Assembly: GCA_008694505.1 (NCBI GenBank)
Contig: VZDJ01006028.1
Location: 1,706,369-1,770,368 of the forward strand
From: Cyanoderma ruficeps
Lineage: Eukaryota > Chordata > Aves > Passeriformes > Timaliidae
DNA: 64,000 nt
Direction of reading: 5' to 3'
Shown: piece after piece, positions 34,116-46,403 of the stretch
Layout of the letters: every line of letters begins with the position of its first letter
Position numbering within the stretch: the stretch's first letter is position 1
Position numbers and translations under genes: made by a program
Notes under the pieces: generated by a model
The model's input: the letters and a program-made list of their open reading frames with translations, nothing else
The model's database searches: none
Told to the model about the DNA's origin: nothing

Positions 34116-37014
34116 ACCTGGGAAAAGAGGTGGGGAAGGGAAGGGCAGGCAGGGCAGAAACTTTTGACAATTTGATGATTTCTCATTATCTGACTTGGAT
34201 CTGATTGGTAAAAAATTAAATTAATTTCCCCAGGTCAAGCCTGTTTTGCCTATGAAAGTAACAGCTGAATGATTTCTCCCTGTCCCTATCTGAGTCCACC
34301 AGCCTTTTGTTATGTTTTGTCTCCCCCATGCAGCTGTGAAGGGGAGCAATTCAGCAGCTTTGGTGTTCACTTGGCATCCACCCAGGGTCAGCCCAGCACA
34401 CTTTTATTTTGTTCTTTTAACCTCATATGTAATTGCAAGAAGTTTAATTCTTCACCATTCCTTTCTTGTTATTTTTAAGCTTTGAGCATGTTAACCAAGT
34501 TTTCCTACTGCCTCCCTATTTGAATTTAAAATAAAAGAATATTGATTGGTTTGTCTTTACATTTTCCAGTAGATGGTTAGAAGTGACAAGGGAACTGTGT
34601 GAAGAAGTTCATCAGGCTCTGTATAATTGTTTCTTCTCCAATTTGTAAACTTTTAGGTGGTGATTTTCACAGCAGGAAGGTCACAGTGGAGGTTTACACA
34701 GTACTGCGAATCACAAAAAATATTCAGGGTGATTTATAAATGTTGAACAGCCTGTAAGAACAGCTTTCATATAAATAGCAGGTTATTTAGTCAGATACTT
34801 CTTTTTGGAAGGGACAGACCTTCACAATTATATCACTAAAGAAGGAGTAGGCCTTTGCAAATTTATTTTGTCTTTTCATATTGTTTATTCGTTAGATTTA
34901 AAATAAAAAGCAAAAGAAAAAGAAAGACAGCCTGATCCATTTTTGTTGTTTGGTTGAGTATTGTTCTCCATTTTGATCCTGTATATTTTAAAGTGAAAAG
35001 TAACGTATGGAATAGATGGCCCATTCATTAAGGAAATGATTTAGTAATAAGAAAATATATATTTAGTTTTCTTATGTGACCTTATCTGCTTACTTCAGGC
35101 AGTGTCCAATTTCTTATCTATAAAGTATGACAGTAGCCCTCTACTACAGTGGATATTTAAAGAATAGCAGCACAAAGACATAAGATTCCCCAATAATATG
35201 ACAAAGACAATTAAATATCCTAAAGAGAAAGTTATAATGAAGGAGTATTAACTCTAGCATGTAAGGTAAACAACGTGAAGGAAATTTTTTTCATTTATTT
35301 ATAATTTCAAGCATAATACTATTTCTGTGAATGCTTACAAATATCTTCTTCATATTAATTTTATTTTACTACTGATCAAAGATACTGCTGTCCTTTGCTA
35401 AGATAAATCCTTTGATAAGATTTTGTAGATTCCCTGTAGAGAATGAGTTCTACAAAATCATCTGGGAGGGTTGAACATGGAGTTTAAATGATTTTTAATT
35501 TTTAATTGGGAGTCATTTAATTGAACCTCCTTAAGACGGAGTGTCTCAAACAGCAAAAAGACCAACCCCTCAGCATAAATTTTTAAATGTTCCAGCTATT
35601 AAGAGAATATGCTTTGTTAAAGGAAGAGTGTGATCCTGCGAATACAAGATCAGCATTTATATGTGTTGCTATCCACATATTTGTTGACTAGTTATATGTG
35701 ATTTAGCTGGCAACTATTATCCTGTTAGTATTCAGTGACAAATTGCAAAAGTTCTGAGGTAAAGTGAGCTGAATGTTTTGATTATAACTGAGCTGAAAAA
35801 GTTCAATGTGTTTCCTTACAAAATACATTGTTATCTAAGAGATCTTGAAATAATGTGGACAATATGTCATTTGGGAAGGTAAATTAAATCTATAACTATA
35901 AAGATATAGATATATATATGTACATACTTCAGTCACTGGAACAGTCATAGAAGTTTATCATGTTTTGTGGTAAAACATTGTCATCCCTAGATGAGACCAT
36001 TCCTGCGTCATTACACCTATTTCATCTAAGCCTCATGAGATTCCAGGACAGATTTCCTTCAGAAACTGGCTGGAAGAAAAACAGCATTTTATCACAGCAG
36101 TCTTTGACACAAGGCTGCAGTATTTTGTGAGTTCACTGTATGGGTTTCTGCTTAAGCCCAAAATTTTCACTCAGTTTACAGTATCTGTAGTTTTCATCTG
36201 GCATTCTTCAAGCATTTGCTTACGCTTCAGGTCTTAAGACATTTATTTATTGCTTTGTGTGCATGGTTCTTCTGTTAATATATCAGTTCCTGATCCTAGA
36301 ACTGTTATGTGTGCTTCATCCTGGGCTCTGAAGGGAGTTCAGTTTAAAGACAGATTAAAAATTACTAAGATATAGATTAAAAAGGGAATAATATGTAGAC
36401 TTATCACTATTCCTTTACTGCATCAACAGGTGTACTTACTTTTCAGAGTTGTCAAATAAAAATCCATCTTCAGGACTTTTAGATACTTCACTTAAAATGC
36501 TTTTCTTCCTTTCATGTTTAGAGCTTAGACATCACTGCTTTGAGTATCAGCCTTTTGTATACATACCATGCTGCCTGGGCAGCATTAAATACTATGGTTT
36601 TAGTGGGACTATTACATAGATGTGGATTCCAGCACTGTTTGCAGTGTAACCTTGTTGCTGGCTTCTGACGTGCTACCAGCCTACTGCTACTATTTTAAAA
36701 TGTCATTAATAAGAATTTTTGTAAGAGTGGAAAATAGATCTGATCTATGTTAAATAAATGTTTTAAACATAAGATATCCAAACATACATGGTTTACATCA
36801 CAAATGCGTGTTATGGGTTTCCAAAATACTCCTAAAGTCATGAAAAGTATAAAGTTGGTACTCTGGGAGCACAGCATCTTTCTGATATGTGGGATCTTTT
36901 CTGCACTGCTATCTGGTGAACTTTTCATTGTACTTCAAGGAATCTACCTCACTTCATGTAGTCCTATTCATCATACCTTTTTGTCCCAAACCTTATAGTC
37001 ATGGTCAAAATACC

Positions 37015-37700
37015 TCTGCCAAGACAGTCTAGCTGCACTCCTCAACCCTTCTTTCTCATCTCCACCCTTTTTTCACCCCTCCCTACAAATCACAGACTAC
37101 TTTATTGGTAGAAAACACAAGATTTTTCTTTATCCAGGTTTTATCTACCTTTCTTTCCCATCTAGCTTACCATCTTAATTTTTCTTGCTTCCCCTTTACA
37201 AAAACTTCCCTAATTTATCTTCCTCCTTCCCTTCTTCTGTTCCTGATTTTCTCGTTCTTTGTCTCCCACTAATCAATTTCATTTTGTTTTATAATTTTTT
37301 CTTTTCAGTTTATTTCCCTGAACCATATTTTACTCTGAACACAATCTCAGTCTCTTATGCTTCAATCCTTTTGGTGTCACTTCTAATGTCGAACCAAGTC
37401 CTTCTCTTTCTCTCATTTTCATCCCTTTTACCTGGTCTCCAGTCCCTAACTTCCTGTTTCTCATTACTTTGCGCAATCTGTCATGGCTACTTTTCCCCAT
37501 GGCTCTTAAGTCAGCACCTTTGTGTCAAATATTCTTTCTCTTTTCTCCAGTTATAACCTCCCTACCCTGTCAAATGCATCTCATAATTTTATGTTCACAC
37601 TCGAACATCAGCCTTCAACTTTCACAGGGGCAGATGACCACAAAGCTTTACCAACACATCTTGGTTCCCAGATCTCCTCTTCCCTATTCCCTACAGGTCC
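37015..37700 (+). other. Pyrimidine-rich intronic stretch
   Basis: For almost 700 bases the plus strand is dominated by C and T, with many runs such as 'ccttctttctcatctccacc'. Open frames of 123 and 94 codons in it are rich in Phe, Leu and Ser only because of this composition. I do not recognise a repeat family. Confidence 0.6.
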
Positions 37701-39602
37701 ATGAAGTCGATGCCGCTCACTCACCTTGGGTTGTCAGGAAAAGTAAGCATTAGTAACAGTAGGTTGAAGAGATGGTTGAAAGCAGAAAATATACAGGAGT
37801 CATCAAGGTATCTGGGAAAGGAGGATATAGTTTTCTGTAGAATATCTGCAAGAATAAACTTTAGGTATTAAGTATTTTCAAAGGAATTTTGAAGTAAATT
37901 CTGAGCGATATTGCTATTTTGTCTTCCTTGTTTTCTTCTACAAATTTCTTAGTTCAAAAGATTTTTTTTGCTTGACTTTTCTCTGAACACCACTTGATTC
38001 ACTGGAGAGCTTAAACCATGCTTTTGGGCCAAAGGCATTGTTGATTGTTAAACGTAAGCAAAAATTATGACTGATAGATTTCCCCTTTGGCTCCCGAGGA
38101 AATTTTCAGTATTTGGACATCATTTTGTGTAATTCAGCAGCCTGAATGTCCCATATTAGATGCCATTTAAAAGCTTCTCTCTCTGGATAGCCATATATAT
38201 TTATTGTTGCAATTAGCCGCAGCTAAAACACGACAAAAAATACCTTGGCAATCAGAACATGAAGTTTAGCCTGTTATGCTAAAAATCTTTTTATGCACAA
38301 AACCCCCTATTTTTTTATGTCTAGCCAAGAATTTACTGTTAGAATAACAATGCTAACAGTTTAATAAAATAATTACTAGATTAAATGGTTAATAGAAGGA
38401 GATAGAAAAAAGGAGACATGAAAGGTACTGTATAGAAAAACAATAAAGTTAGAATTGTTATACAGTATTACTGGGCTACAGACAAATATTTTATGACTGA
38501 AATTGCACTGATGCAATAAATCTGGAGGTTTTTTTGAATTGTATTTTTTTTTTATGACTCACCACCTTTTCTTAAGATCTAAGATATTTAAAATTAAATA
38601 GCACTTAAGAGGTTACTGGAGCTGATTTTAGAGGTCTTAACCAGCTTGTTTTGCAATAACAATCTTATTGATTCTTCAATATGTTGAAAGGAAAATTAAA
38701 GCCATGTTTATTGTGCTTCTTTAAATGTCAAGTTCCCTTTTTAAAGAGTAATTTGATAATTAATGTAATTTATGCAGGCAAGTGAGTGTCACCATGCTTA
38801 TAAAGGACACAGAGAGTGGCCGCAAACACTTATATTACAGGACCATCTTGGCTTATTAATTTTCATTCTGGTTTTAATTTTTTTCCTTTCTGATTTTGTG
38901 CATTTTTTCAAATAATCCCCAAGTGAAAGAATGTACAGAAATAACATTTTGAGTAGAAATAATGATGCTTAATTGAGAAATATGTAATATCATTCCAAAA
39001 GATGACAATGTTTTTCAACATCTTTAATGATGGACTTAGTTTTACTTCTTCTATTGTGTGTTATTACTTAGAAATATTGACTTTGATGTACTGCATCTAA
39101 ATCTAGACATTTAAAGGAAGAATTTCAGTTAGGAACCTAATCAAGTCTATGATCTCTGTCAATGAACAAAAACATTTTTTTAGGTGGTAGTTGATACCAT
39201 AGGTGCACCGTAAACTGCAAAATATACATTAAAGATAAAAATTAAAAAATAGAGCTAGATACTGAAAGCTGTATACCAAAACCTTTAATTATGCACTTGT
39301 GAAAAAAAGCAAAACAAAACATCTTCTACTTGATAATTGTCTACAGAAGTTAAAATTAATATCACAGTATACCTAAGACACATTTCAGTATGGCGGAGGG
39401 AGTATTCGAACAGTAGTTGCAGTCTCATTCTCATTGGTACCGACATTTAGTTCTCAGTGGAGCTCAGCAGTGTCTTCTCTGTGAAGAATATTCATCTGCT
39501 TATTTCAGTGCTGGATGTTCAGTCAGGCTTCTTTCCACAAAGTTGTGTTTCTACCATGCTACTTCTGAAAAGATAATCTCGGTAACCTCAGTAATCTCAG
39601 TA

Positions 39603-39629
39603 AGGTATGCACTCCCTTGGTGCATACCT
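39603..39629. repeat. Perfect hairpin, 10-base stem and 7-base loop
   Basis: 'aggtatgcac' pairs with 'gtgcatacct' across loop 'tcccttg'. No T run follows and the context is intronic, so it is not a bacterial terminator. Confidence 0.9.
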
Positions 39630-40666
39630 GCTTCAAATATGCAGTGACTTGTACATCAGTGCGGAGTCCAGGTAACTTTTTCAGATTCCCTTTATCCAGT
39701 GATAAATGTTTGCATTCTACAAACAGATCCACGTTACAACTCTGCGTACAGTGTGTCAAACTATACTGTACTTCTGCTTGATTCAGGTCAGTTCAGGTAT
39801 CCATATTCCGTCCTTACAGACAGATACTGCAACCTTATTTTAAAAATAGTCTTTATTGATCACTTTTTGACACAAAAAATTTGTACTTGTTTTACTTACT
39901 CAGCACATTTCAAAAAATTTTCATTAATATATCACAGGTTCTCAAAGATCATGCTGGTCATGAAAACCCCTCTGCAAAAAATATTAGTAGAGTAATGATT
40001 AAAATTTAGCTAGGTTTGCTTTCATTTCAAAACTCAAATAAGAAAATTCTGTCTTATTTCATATGTAGTGTAAATTCAACATTTAAGAAGATGCAGTCAG
40101 TTAAGTTACATTCTTTTTGTAAAAATTATTATAATTACCAATATCTTTGAAAGAATATGTACAAAAAATTAAGTGCATTTTAATCTGAAAGAAATGCATT
40201 TGAAGAATCAATGTATTGTTATTTGTCTTATAAATATTTAACATATTCGACAAAATGTTTAAACTTTGACATACATGTCTAAGTGCACTGAACTTTTTGA
40301 TTAAGCTGTTTTTAAGTGGTTTTGTCTATTGTGTAGCTCAAAGAATATTTTTTATTTATAAAGTTATCAGATTTGAAGTAGATTTTTTAAATGTGAGCAA
40401 ACTTACTGAGCATTCTATATGCTTCATGATTATAGCTTCTTTATATGCAGTAGTATTAACTAGTTTTGGTTATAAATTTTGGTTTTGAACTTCATGATGT
40501 TTCTTTATAAGTAGTCTGAACCCTCACCGAGGATTCCAAAGGTGCTGTAAAGGTTTCAGTATTGATTTCAGTGGCATTCAAAGTTGGTACATGTCATAAA
40601 TAATCTTAATTTTGTACATTAAGTGCATTTGATTTGTTTTTAATAATGTCCATTTTTTGTTTTTAG

Positions 40667-40855
40667 CTCCTTATTGCAGTTTGAACCCTACCTTGAGGAA
40701 TGGTGGAATTGTAAATAAAACAGGTGGTCCTGCTGGAAGCAAAGTTCGCTATTATTGCAAGCCTGGGTACAGAATGATTGGTCACAATAATGCGACGTGC
40801 AGGCGGTACCAGAATGGCATGTACCAGTGGGATTCTCCTGTGCCCATCTGCCACG
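40667..40855 (+). CDS. CSMD1: CSMD1 exon: Sushi/CCP domain after the last CUB
   Basis: This 189-base exon follows 'gtttttag' and ends 'cacg|gtgaga', phase 1 at both ends. It encodes a full Sushi domain with cysteines in 'YC', 'YYC', 'ATC' and 'PIC' and Trp in 'MYQWDSPVP'. Sequons NKT and NAT are present. It is the least conserved Sushi here against my recollection of human CSMD1 (roughly two thirds identical), yet keeps 'CKPGYRMIGHNNATCRR' nearly intact. CSMD2 and CSMD3 as I recall them fit worse. Confidence 0.9.
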
Positions 40856-43800
40856 GTGAGATAATGCTTTCTTCTTGAGTAGGCTTCTGTACTTTCACTG
40901 TAAGGCTATTTCACACAGCAAAGATGCAGCATTGTCAATACTGCTCTGTACCAAGAGAGACGCTGACATCATGACCTGATCCAAACCCAAGCTGACTTGT
41001 GCAGTTCATGTGTGCAGAGTTGAAGTACTAAGATCTATTAATGTCGTCACATATGGACCAAATAGAAAATATGTTTTCAGTACGTTTTTCTTTAGTAATG
41101 TACATACCTGTAAACAAACCACAGATCCAGCTGAGATTTGGCATAATGTTTAGTCTTCTATGAAGGGTAGGCTATTTGTAAGAAAAGTAAAAAGATGCAG
41201 AAATTTGTTTACAGTTGAACCTGGAGGAATAAGATTCCTATCTTTTATACAGAGTAATTTGGTAGCTAATTATTTCTTCTGGATAAGCATTTTCCTGCTG
41301 AGAGCGGCCATGTGACTATACCCCTACCAGTCCTTGGAGAAACTCAGACTGTCAGTATGCCACAAGCAGGACCTGTCTATCTGTGCTTCCAGAATCCAGG
41401 ATATCTTCTAATCTCATATGCCATCGTGTTATATGGTATAATCCCACATATATGCCATATATGATTTGATACTTCAAGTGATTCTGTTTGATCTTCCTGA
41501 AGGTCACTAAATCATGGGAGAATCTGTGTGTGATCTGGATGTGAGGTAAATTTAAAGACAAATGCTGCTTTTGGACTTAATTGAACTGCAGTTTAGGTGC
41601 TGTTTCCGGTGCTGGCATCTAAACTGAAAATTCAGATGCTTTGCACTAAAGAATCTGCAATAATTAATAGACCTGCACCTTGGGATTGGCAAAGTGGAGG
41701 GTAAAATTCTGTTCCAGATTAAAACAAAATTTTAAAATCTATACGTAAGATAAAGTTTCGATTAATTTGCTTAAACATAGAAGTCCAGTGTCATTTTCAG
41801 TGTCCTGAGGTGTTTTACCTCTCCTCCATCCTCTAGTAGAGAAAAGAGCAAACTTTTATGTTCTAGGCACTAGGTTTGCAGGATGTCTTGGAGGCCTAAG
41901 AATCTCAGGCAGCTCTAGTCAGTGTGAAAGGAAAACAAGCCCCATCTGAGTAAACTGTTCTATTTGATCTGGTCAATACTGTCTCTGAAACTTTGGGAGC
42001 TGTTTTGTTGGCTAGCTAGCGAGTATCTTTTTTCAAAAGGTACTGAAATTTTGGCATCTTAACTGGACCTCAGTTACTTTAAGCATGAGGGGATAGAGAC
42101 AGTATTATGTGTGTGTACTTCTTAGACTGGGGGACTTGGGGCCATAAATTTAAGAAAGCGCTATATTTCACTTTTCTCCAGAATTTAAGATCTTGTGATT
42201 CCTCAGCTCTCAGAAATTCTGTGCAAATGTATCCCTTAGCTTTCTACTGCTTATCTATCCAGACAATATTAACCTTCTACTGCTGCTCCCACTATTGTTC
42301 AAATAGCAGAATTCTGTATAATGAAAATATTATCCAGCACTTAAAAATTCTTAAATAGCTTAATCTTTTAATATTTTCTTTTTTTTTCTTAGATCATTCT
42401 AATGTCAAGAGTTTTCTTTTGTATTTTGAGTTTTTACATTTTATGTTCACAATTTTCTGTTCACACTGGCACAGGAAGTGTTTCATATTTGCCATTATAA
42501 CCTTGAAAATTATGTCCAAACATAATGAGGTGGGTGAATGGAGAAAAAAGCTCTTTAAACAATTTAAGAAAAAACTCCCCACTTTTAAAGACAAAATGGA
42601 ATAATGCACAGAAGTAGGAGGGAAAATGTACAGATGTGTGCAGGACTTGATATAACATTGCAAGACTTGATAGTGGATAACCAGTGTGAAAGAGACTCAG
42701 AAAGTAATAGATTCTGAACAGAATTTAAGAGGACTCGAGAAAATTGTAAAATACTTCCGACACTGTGTCTGCCCTTGTTTTATCACTGTGTGCAAGAAGG
42801 AGCTTTGGAATTTTAGCAATCTAGTATGTTTGGAAATACTTTTTCTTTAATTTTAAACTGTATTTATAATTTCATCAATATATGTGGGTGTGGATATGTA
42901 GATTTCTGTAAAAAATGGGAGAAAAGAATATTTGCAAGATAGGTTGTTTAATCTTTACTATAAATTTCTTATAAATTCCTTATTTTAATATACAATTTTA
43001 CAACTCTGGCACAAATATTCCAACTTGTATGTCTGAATGAGGCATATGTTGTTCAAAAAACTGTAAAATGGAGAGCATATTCCAAAGTTTATTTAGTACC
43101 TGTTATCAAAATGCATTATCTTCGAAAATTAATTAAAATTACACGTTTGGTCCAGCTCATGGATTTCATTATAGGATCTTTCTAAATCAAAATGGGTTTA
43201 ATTAGTTCAGAAATTTCTGTAAAACCAGTCCTGCAGGGTAACATTTGTAATTAATAACTTGAACGTGTCAGAATTAATTTTTGAAATCAAGTTTGATCAT
43301 AATATCAAAAAGGGTAATTATTTTTTGCGTATCTATTAGAACAGCATCTAATTTGAATATGAAAACATGTGAGTTTATCTGATAGGGTCAGAAGATTTTT
43401 TTCAATTCCAGTCTTCTCAAATGCAAATGTGTGTAATAATGTCCTGGATGCTGTATAAAGAACTTGACTCCTATCTAGGACATTGGAACTTACTGTTACT
43501 GCTTTTATTTAATTTTTGAAGTGAAAAGAGAAACATGACTCATGCTACATTTAAAAGAGATATATAGAGAAAATAGCAATTCCTATATAATAACAGTAAG
43601 TAGCTGCTGAGAGGAAATAGTAAGCCCCCAGTAATGATACTGGCGACGGCATTTGTCAGCCACTGATTAGCTCATGTACAGATTGCCATGCTGGGGGAGA
43701 GTAGGAAGAGAAGACTGAGGCTGGAGATGAAGAGATGATGAGAGAAAATATAAGAAAAGCTTGGCAAGAAGAGCAGTTAGAAGGAAAAACTGAAAACAAG

Positions 43801-43859
43801 TTGTCAGGGTGAATATGGCTCAGCAGTGCTGGGTTGCCGGAGTCTGGAGGCTGAGAGTA

Positions 43860-43898
43860 CTGTTGTACTCTCACACGGTACCCGTGAGAGTGCAACAG
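43860..43898. repeat. Near-perfect hairpin, 15-base stem and 9-base loop
   Basis: 'ctgttgtactctcac' pairs with 'gtgagagtgcaacag' with one mismatch across loop 'acggtaccc'. Outer 'gagag' and 'ctctc' can extend the stem after an internal loop. It sits in a GC-richer island of unknown origin. Confidence 0.9.
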
Positions 43899-44802
43899 AG
43901 TGCCTCTCTTCCCCTGGCAGGAGTGAGCAAATGCCCCTCTTTATCCCACCTGTTCTTCCTATAAAGGACTCAGCTTTTGACTTTGTTCTTCCTGATTTCT
44001 CCCACTCAAAAGAGGTAAAAATTACTTTAAAGAGCCTTGGAAAACCCCTGGCTGCTCTTCACCATTTGAGTTACTTCCTAGTAGGTTTATAAAGGAAAAC
44101 CAGAGGTACCTACTTTAAGGAAGCTCTCATCTGAATTTGTAAGTACTTGGAAAGGCTCGATGTCTATGACAGAATCATGATACAAGTATAGCTGATACCA
44201 ACAGTTCCTGCTTAAAATGCTGATTCCACATACTGTCATTATGCTTACCTCTGTGCTTGAAGTGTGTAGAGGTACATTGTACAGCTAGAGATCTTTGTAC
44301 TTTTTTTCTGTACTGAACAAAGATTATTCCAGGACCATGACTGTGCTCCATGTCTGCCCTGGGAGAGTGGGCTTGAAAATACCTGTTTAGAGTTTGCACA
44401 AGACCTGTGATTCGGAGGCCACCAAACTACTCCCTCATAAAATTAAGTGTTCTTGTTATGGGGCATGGAATTAAGCTTGGGACTTTTACCTTTTTGGTAA
44501 ATGTTATTATGCAAAAATGTCTCTCTTGGCATAAAGCCTTAAAAATGTGAAGTAACTAGCAAACTAAAAATACCAAATTCCAGCTATCTCTTATAAACCA
44601 ATGACCATATTTCAGAATATAAAACGATAAGTGTATTAGTCTAGACTAAAAAAAATCCCAGAAATTTAAGGAGAAACTTGGCAGCAATCTTTTAATAAGC
44701 TAAAAGTAGTTCCAAAGATGAATGAAATAATTAATCTGTATTCTTTCTAGGTAGATGAATTATGGCTAACCTTACTTTAACAGGATCCTAAGATAGGTTT
44801 TA

Positions 44803-44817
44803 TTTTTTTTTTTTTTT
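44803..44817 (+). repeat. 15-base T run
   Basis: An uninterrupted T run just before the CR1 piece at 44825. Confidence 0.9.
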
Positions 44818-44824
44818 ATTATTT

Positions 44825-44970
44825 TCTCAGAGAGGCTAGGAAAATACTGGAATAGATTGCCTGTGGAGAGTGTGAAATTTTCATCACTGGAGGTCTTTCA
44901 AGAACAAATTAGATCAAGACTGGTCAAGTATAATTTTGACTTGTGATAGGAGAATAGACTATATGACCTC
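44825..44970 (+). mobile_element. CR1 retrotransposon, short 3' end
   Basis: The text 'tggaatagattgcctgtgga', 'ctggaggtctttcaagaaca' and 'gactatatgacctctcat' matches the CR1 ORF2 end and 3' UTR in plus orientation. It is an old copy that follows a T run. Confidence 0.75.
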
Positions 44971-46386
44971 TCATAACAGTTGTTTTGTGGTTTTTTTTTA
45001 TACTCCCAACCCTGTTTTCACTTTCTTTTTTTTTTCTGTATGTATCCAAGTCTGAGAATTGCCAAAGCTCTCTCTGATGTTAGCAATTTGATACTATACA
45101 CATAAGCCACTGAGCATGTTTTTGTTTTGAATCCTGCTTTTGGGGACTACTCTGTTTCTAACTTCAGTTCTTGGGTATTAAAATGCTTTTTCCAGCACTA
45201 TGTTCAATGTCAGAAACAGGTCAATGAATGATGAATGCTTGTAGATTAACTTTAGGGATTTTTCAGCATATGAAAATAACCTCAATGTCTGACTGTAATG
45301 TACTCCCCAGCTTCATTTCTATACACAATGAAATTGCATACTTTGAGCATAAATAATATGCAAGTATCTTACAGGAATACAGGTGTATGGATACTTTAAA
45401 GTATTGCCGTAAACCTTAAATTTACTAGTTTTAATAAGAAATAAATGTAAGTATAATGTGGAACATGAAAGAGCAACTAAAGCTACATCTCAGTTTCTAG
45501 GTAAAAGGCTTTTCCCCTTGAATTGAAAGAAGTATATTTTTCTGCTGTGCAAGATAATAGATACAATTAAGGCTGACTTATATTTTGAACACACCAAATG
45601 CACATCTCCCAGCTGGAACCTGTCTGTCTCATCTAATCATTGACCTAAGAAAGTTGTTGACAATTCCTCAAGTGTGAAGATTTTCTCACACCATTCTTAA
45701 TTGATTAACAATCATGAAGCTGGGAGCTTCAAAATACTTGGTTGTGGCACAGTAGTGTCATTAATTCCACTGTCCAAAGAAAATATTCCATTTTAGTCAG
45801 TTTGGTTCAGTTTACTTTACCTTAAATTTCAAATTACTTGCTATTTAGTGAAACTCTCCTTGCTGATATGCTTTAACACTGGTGCCCTAAAAGCCTTTAG
45901 CACCCTTGATAAATTTGTAGCAAGAGGAATATTCCTTCCAATCCAGGCTCTGGGAAACAAGCATACAAAAAATAAATAGATAAGACTCTAACTGGAACAG
46001 TGTCCAGGATGCCCAAAATGCTTTTATGATGAGTACCTAAAGCAGCAGTGAGAAAACCTGACAATTTAGCCGTACAAGATTTAGAGACAACTAATGAAAG
46101 AAGGGACATTGTAAGGGCTGAGGTACACTCTGAGGATGAAAGTGCTGAAGCGTGACAGTCAAGCATAGATTTTGAGGTGCTTTAGCATACTGGACATTGC
46201 ATCAGACCTGTGTGTGAGCAGGCATTGTACATTTTTTTATTCCTTAAAATAACCTGCACATAAGAGCTACTCAGTCTTGAACTTTTCAGTGTGTCTCTAG
46301 AAAGGTTATTGTTGAAGATGAAGAACAAATGCTGACAATTATTAACTTCTTCCATGGACTAAACAGACCCGAATTGGTTTGTTGGG

Positions 46387-46403
46387 TTTTTTTTTTTTTT
46401 TTT
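46387..46403 (+). repeat. 17-base T run
   Basis: The longest homopolymer in the window. It could be the reversed A tail of a processed insert, but no body of such an insert is visible. Confidence 0.9.

Noticed and set aside
37185..37556. 123-codon hydrophobic open frame resembling a membrane protein
   Set aside because: The Phe/Leu/Ser richness follows from the pyrimidine-rich composition; no start context, splice sites or family motif support it.
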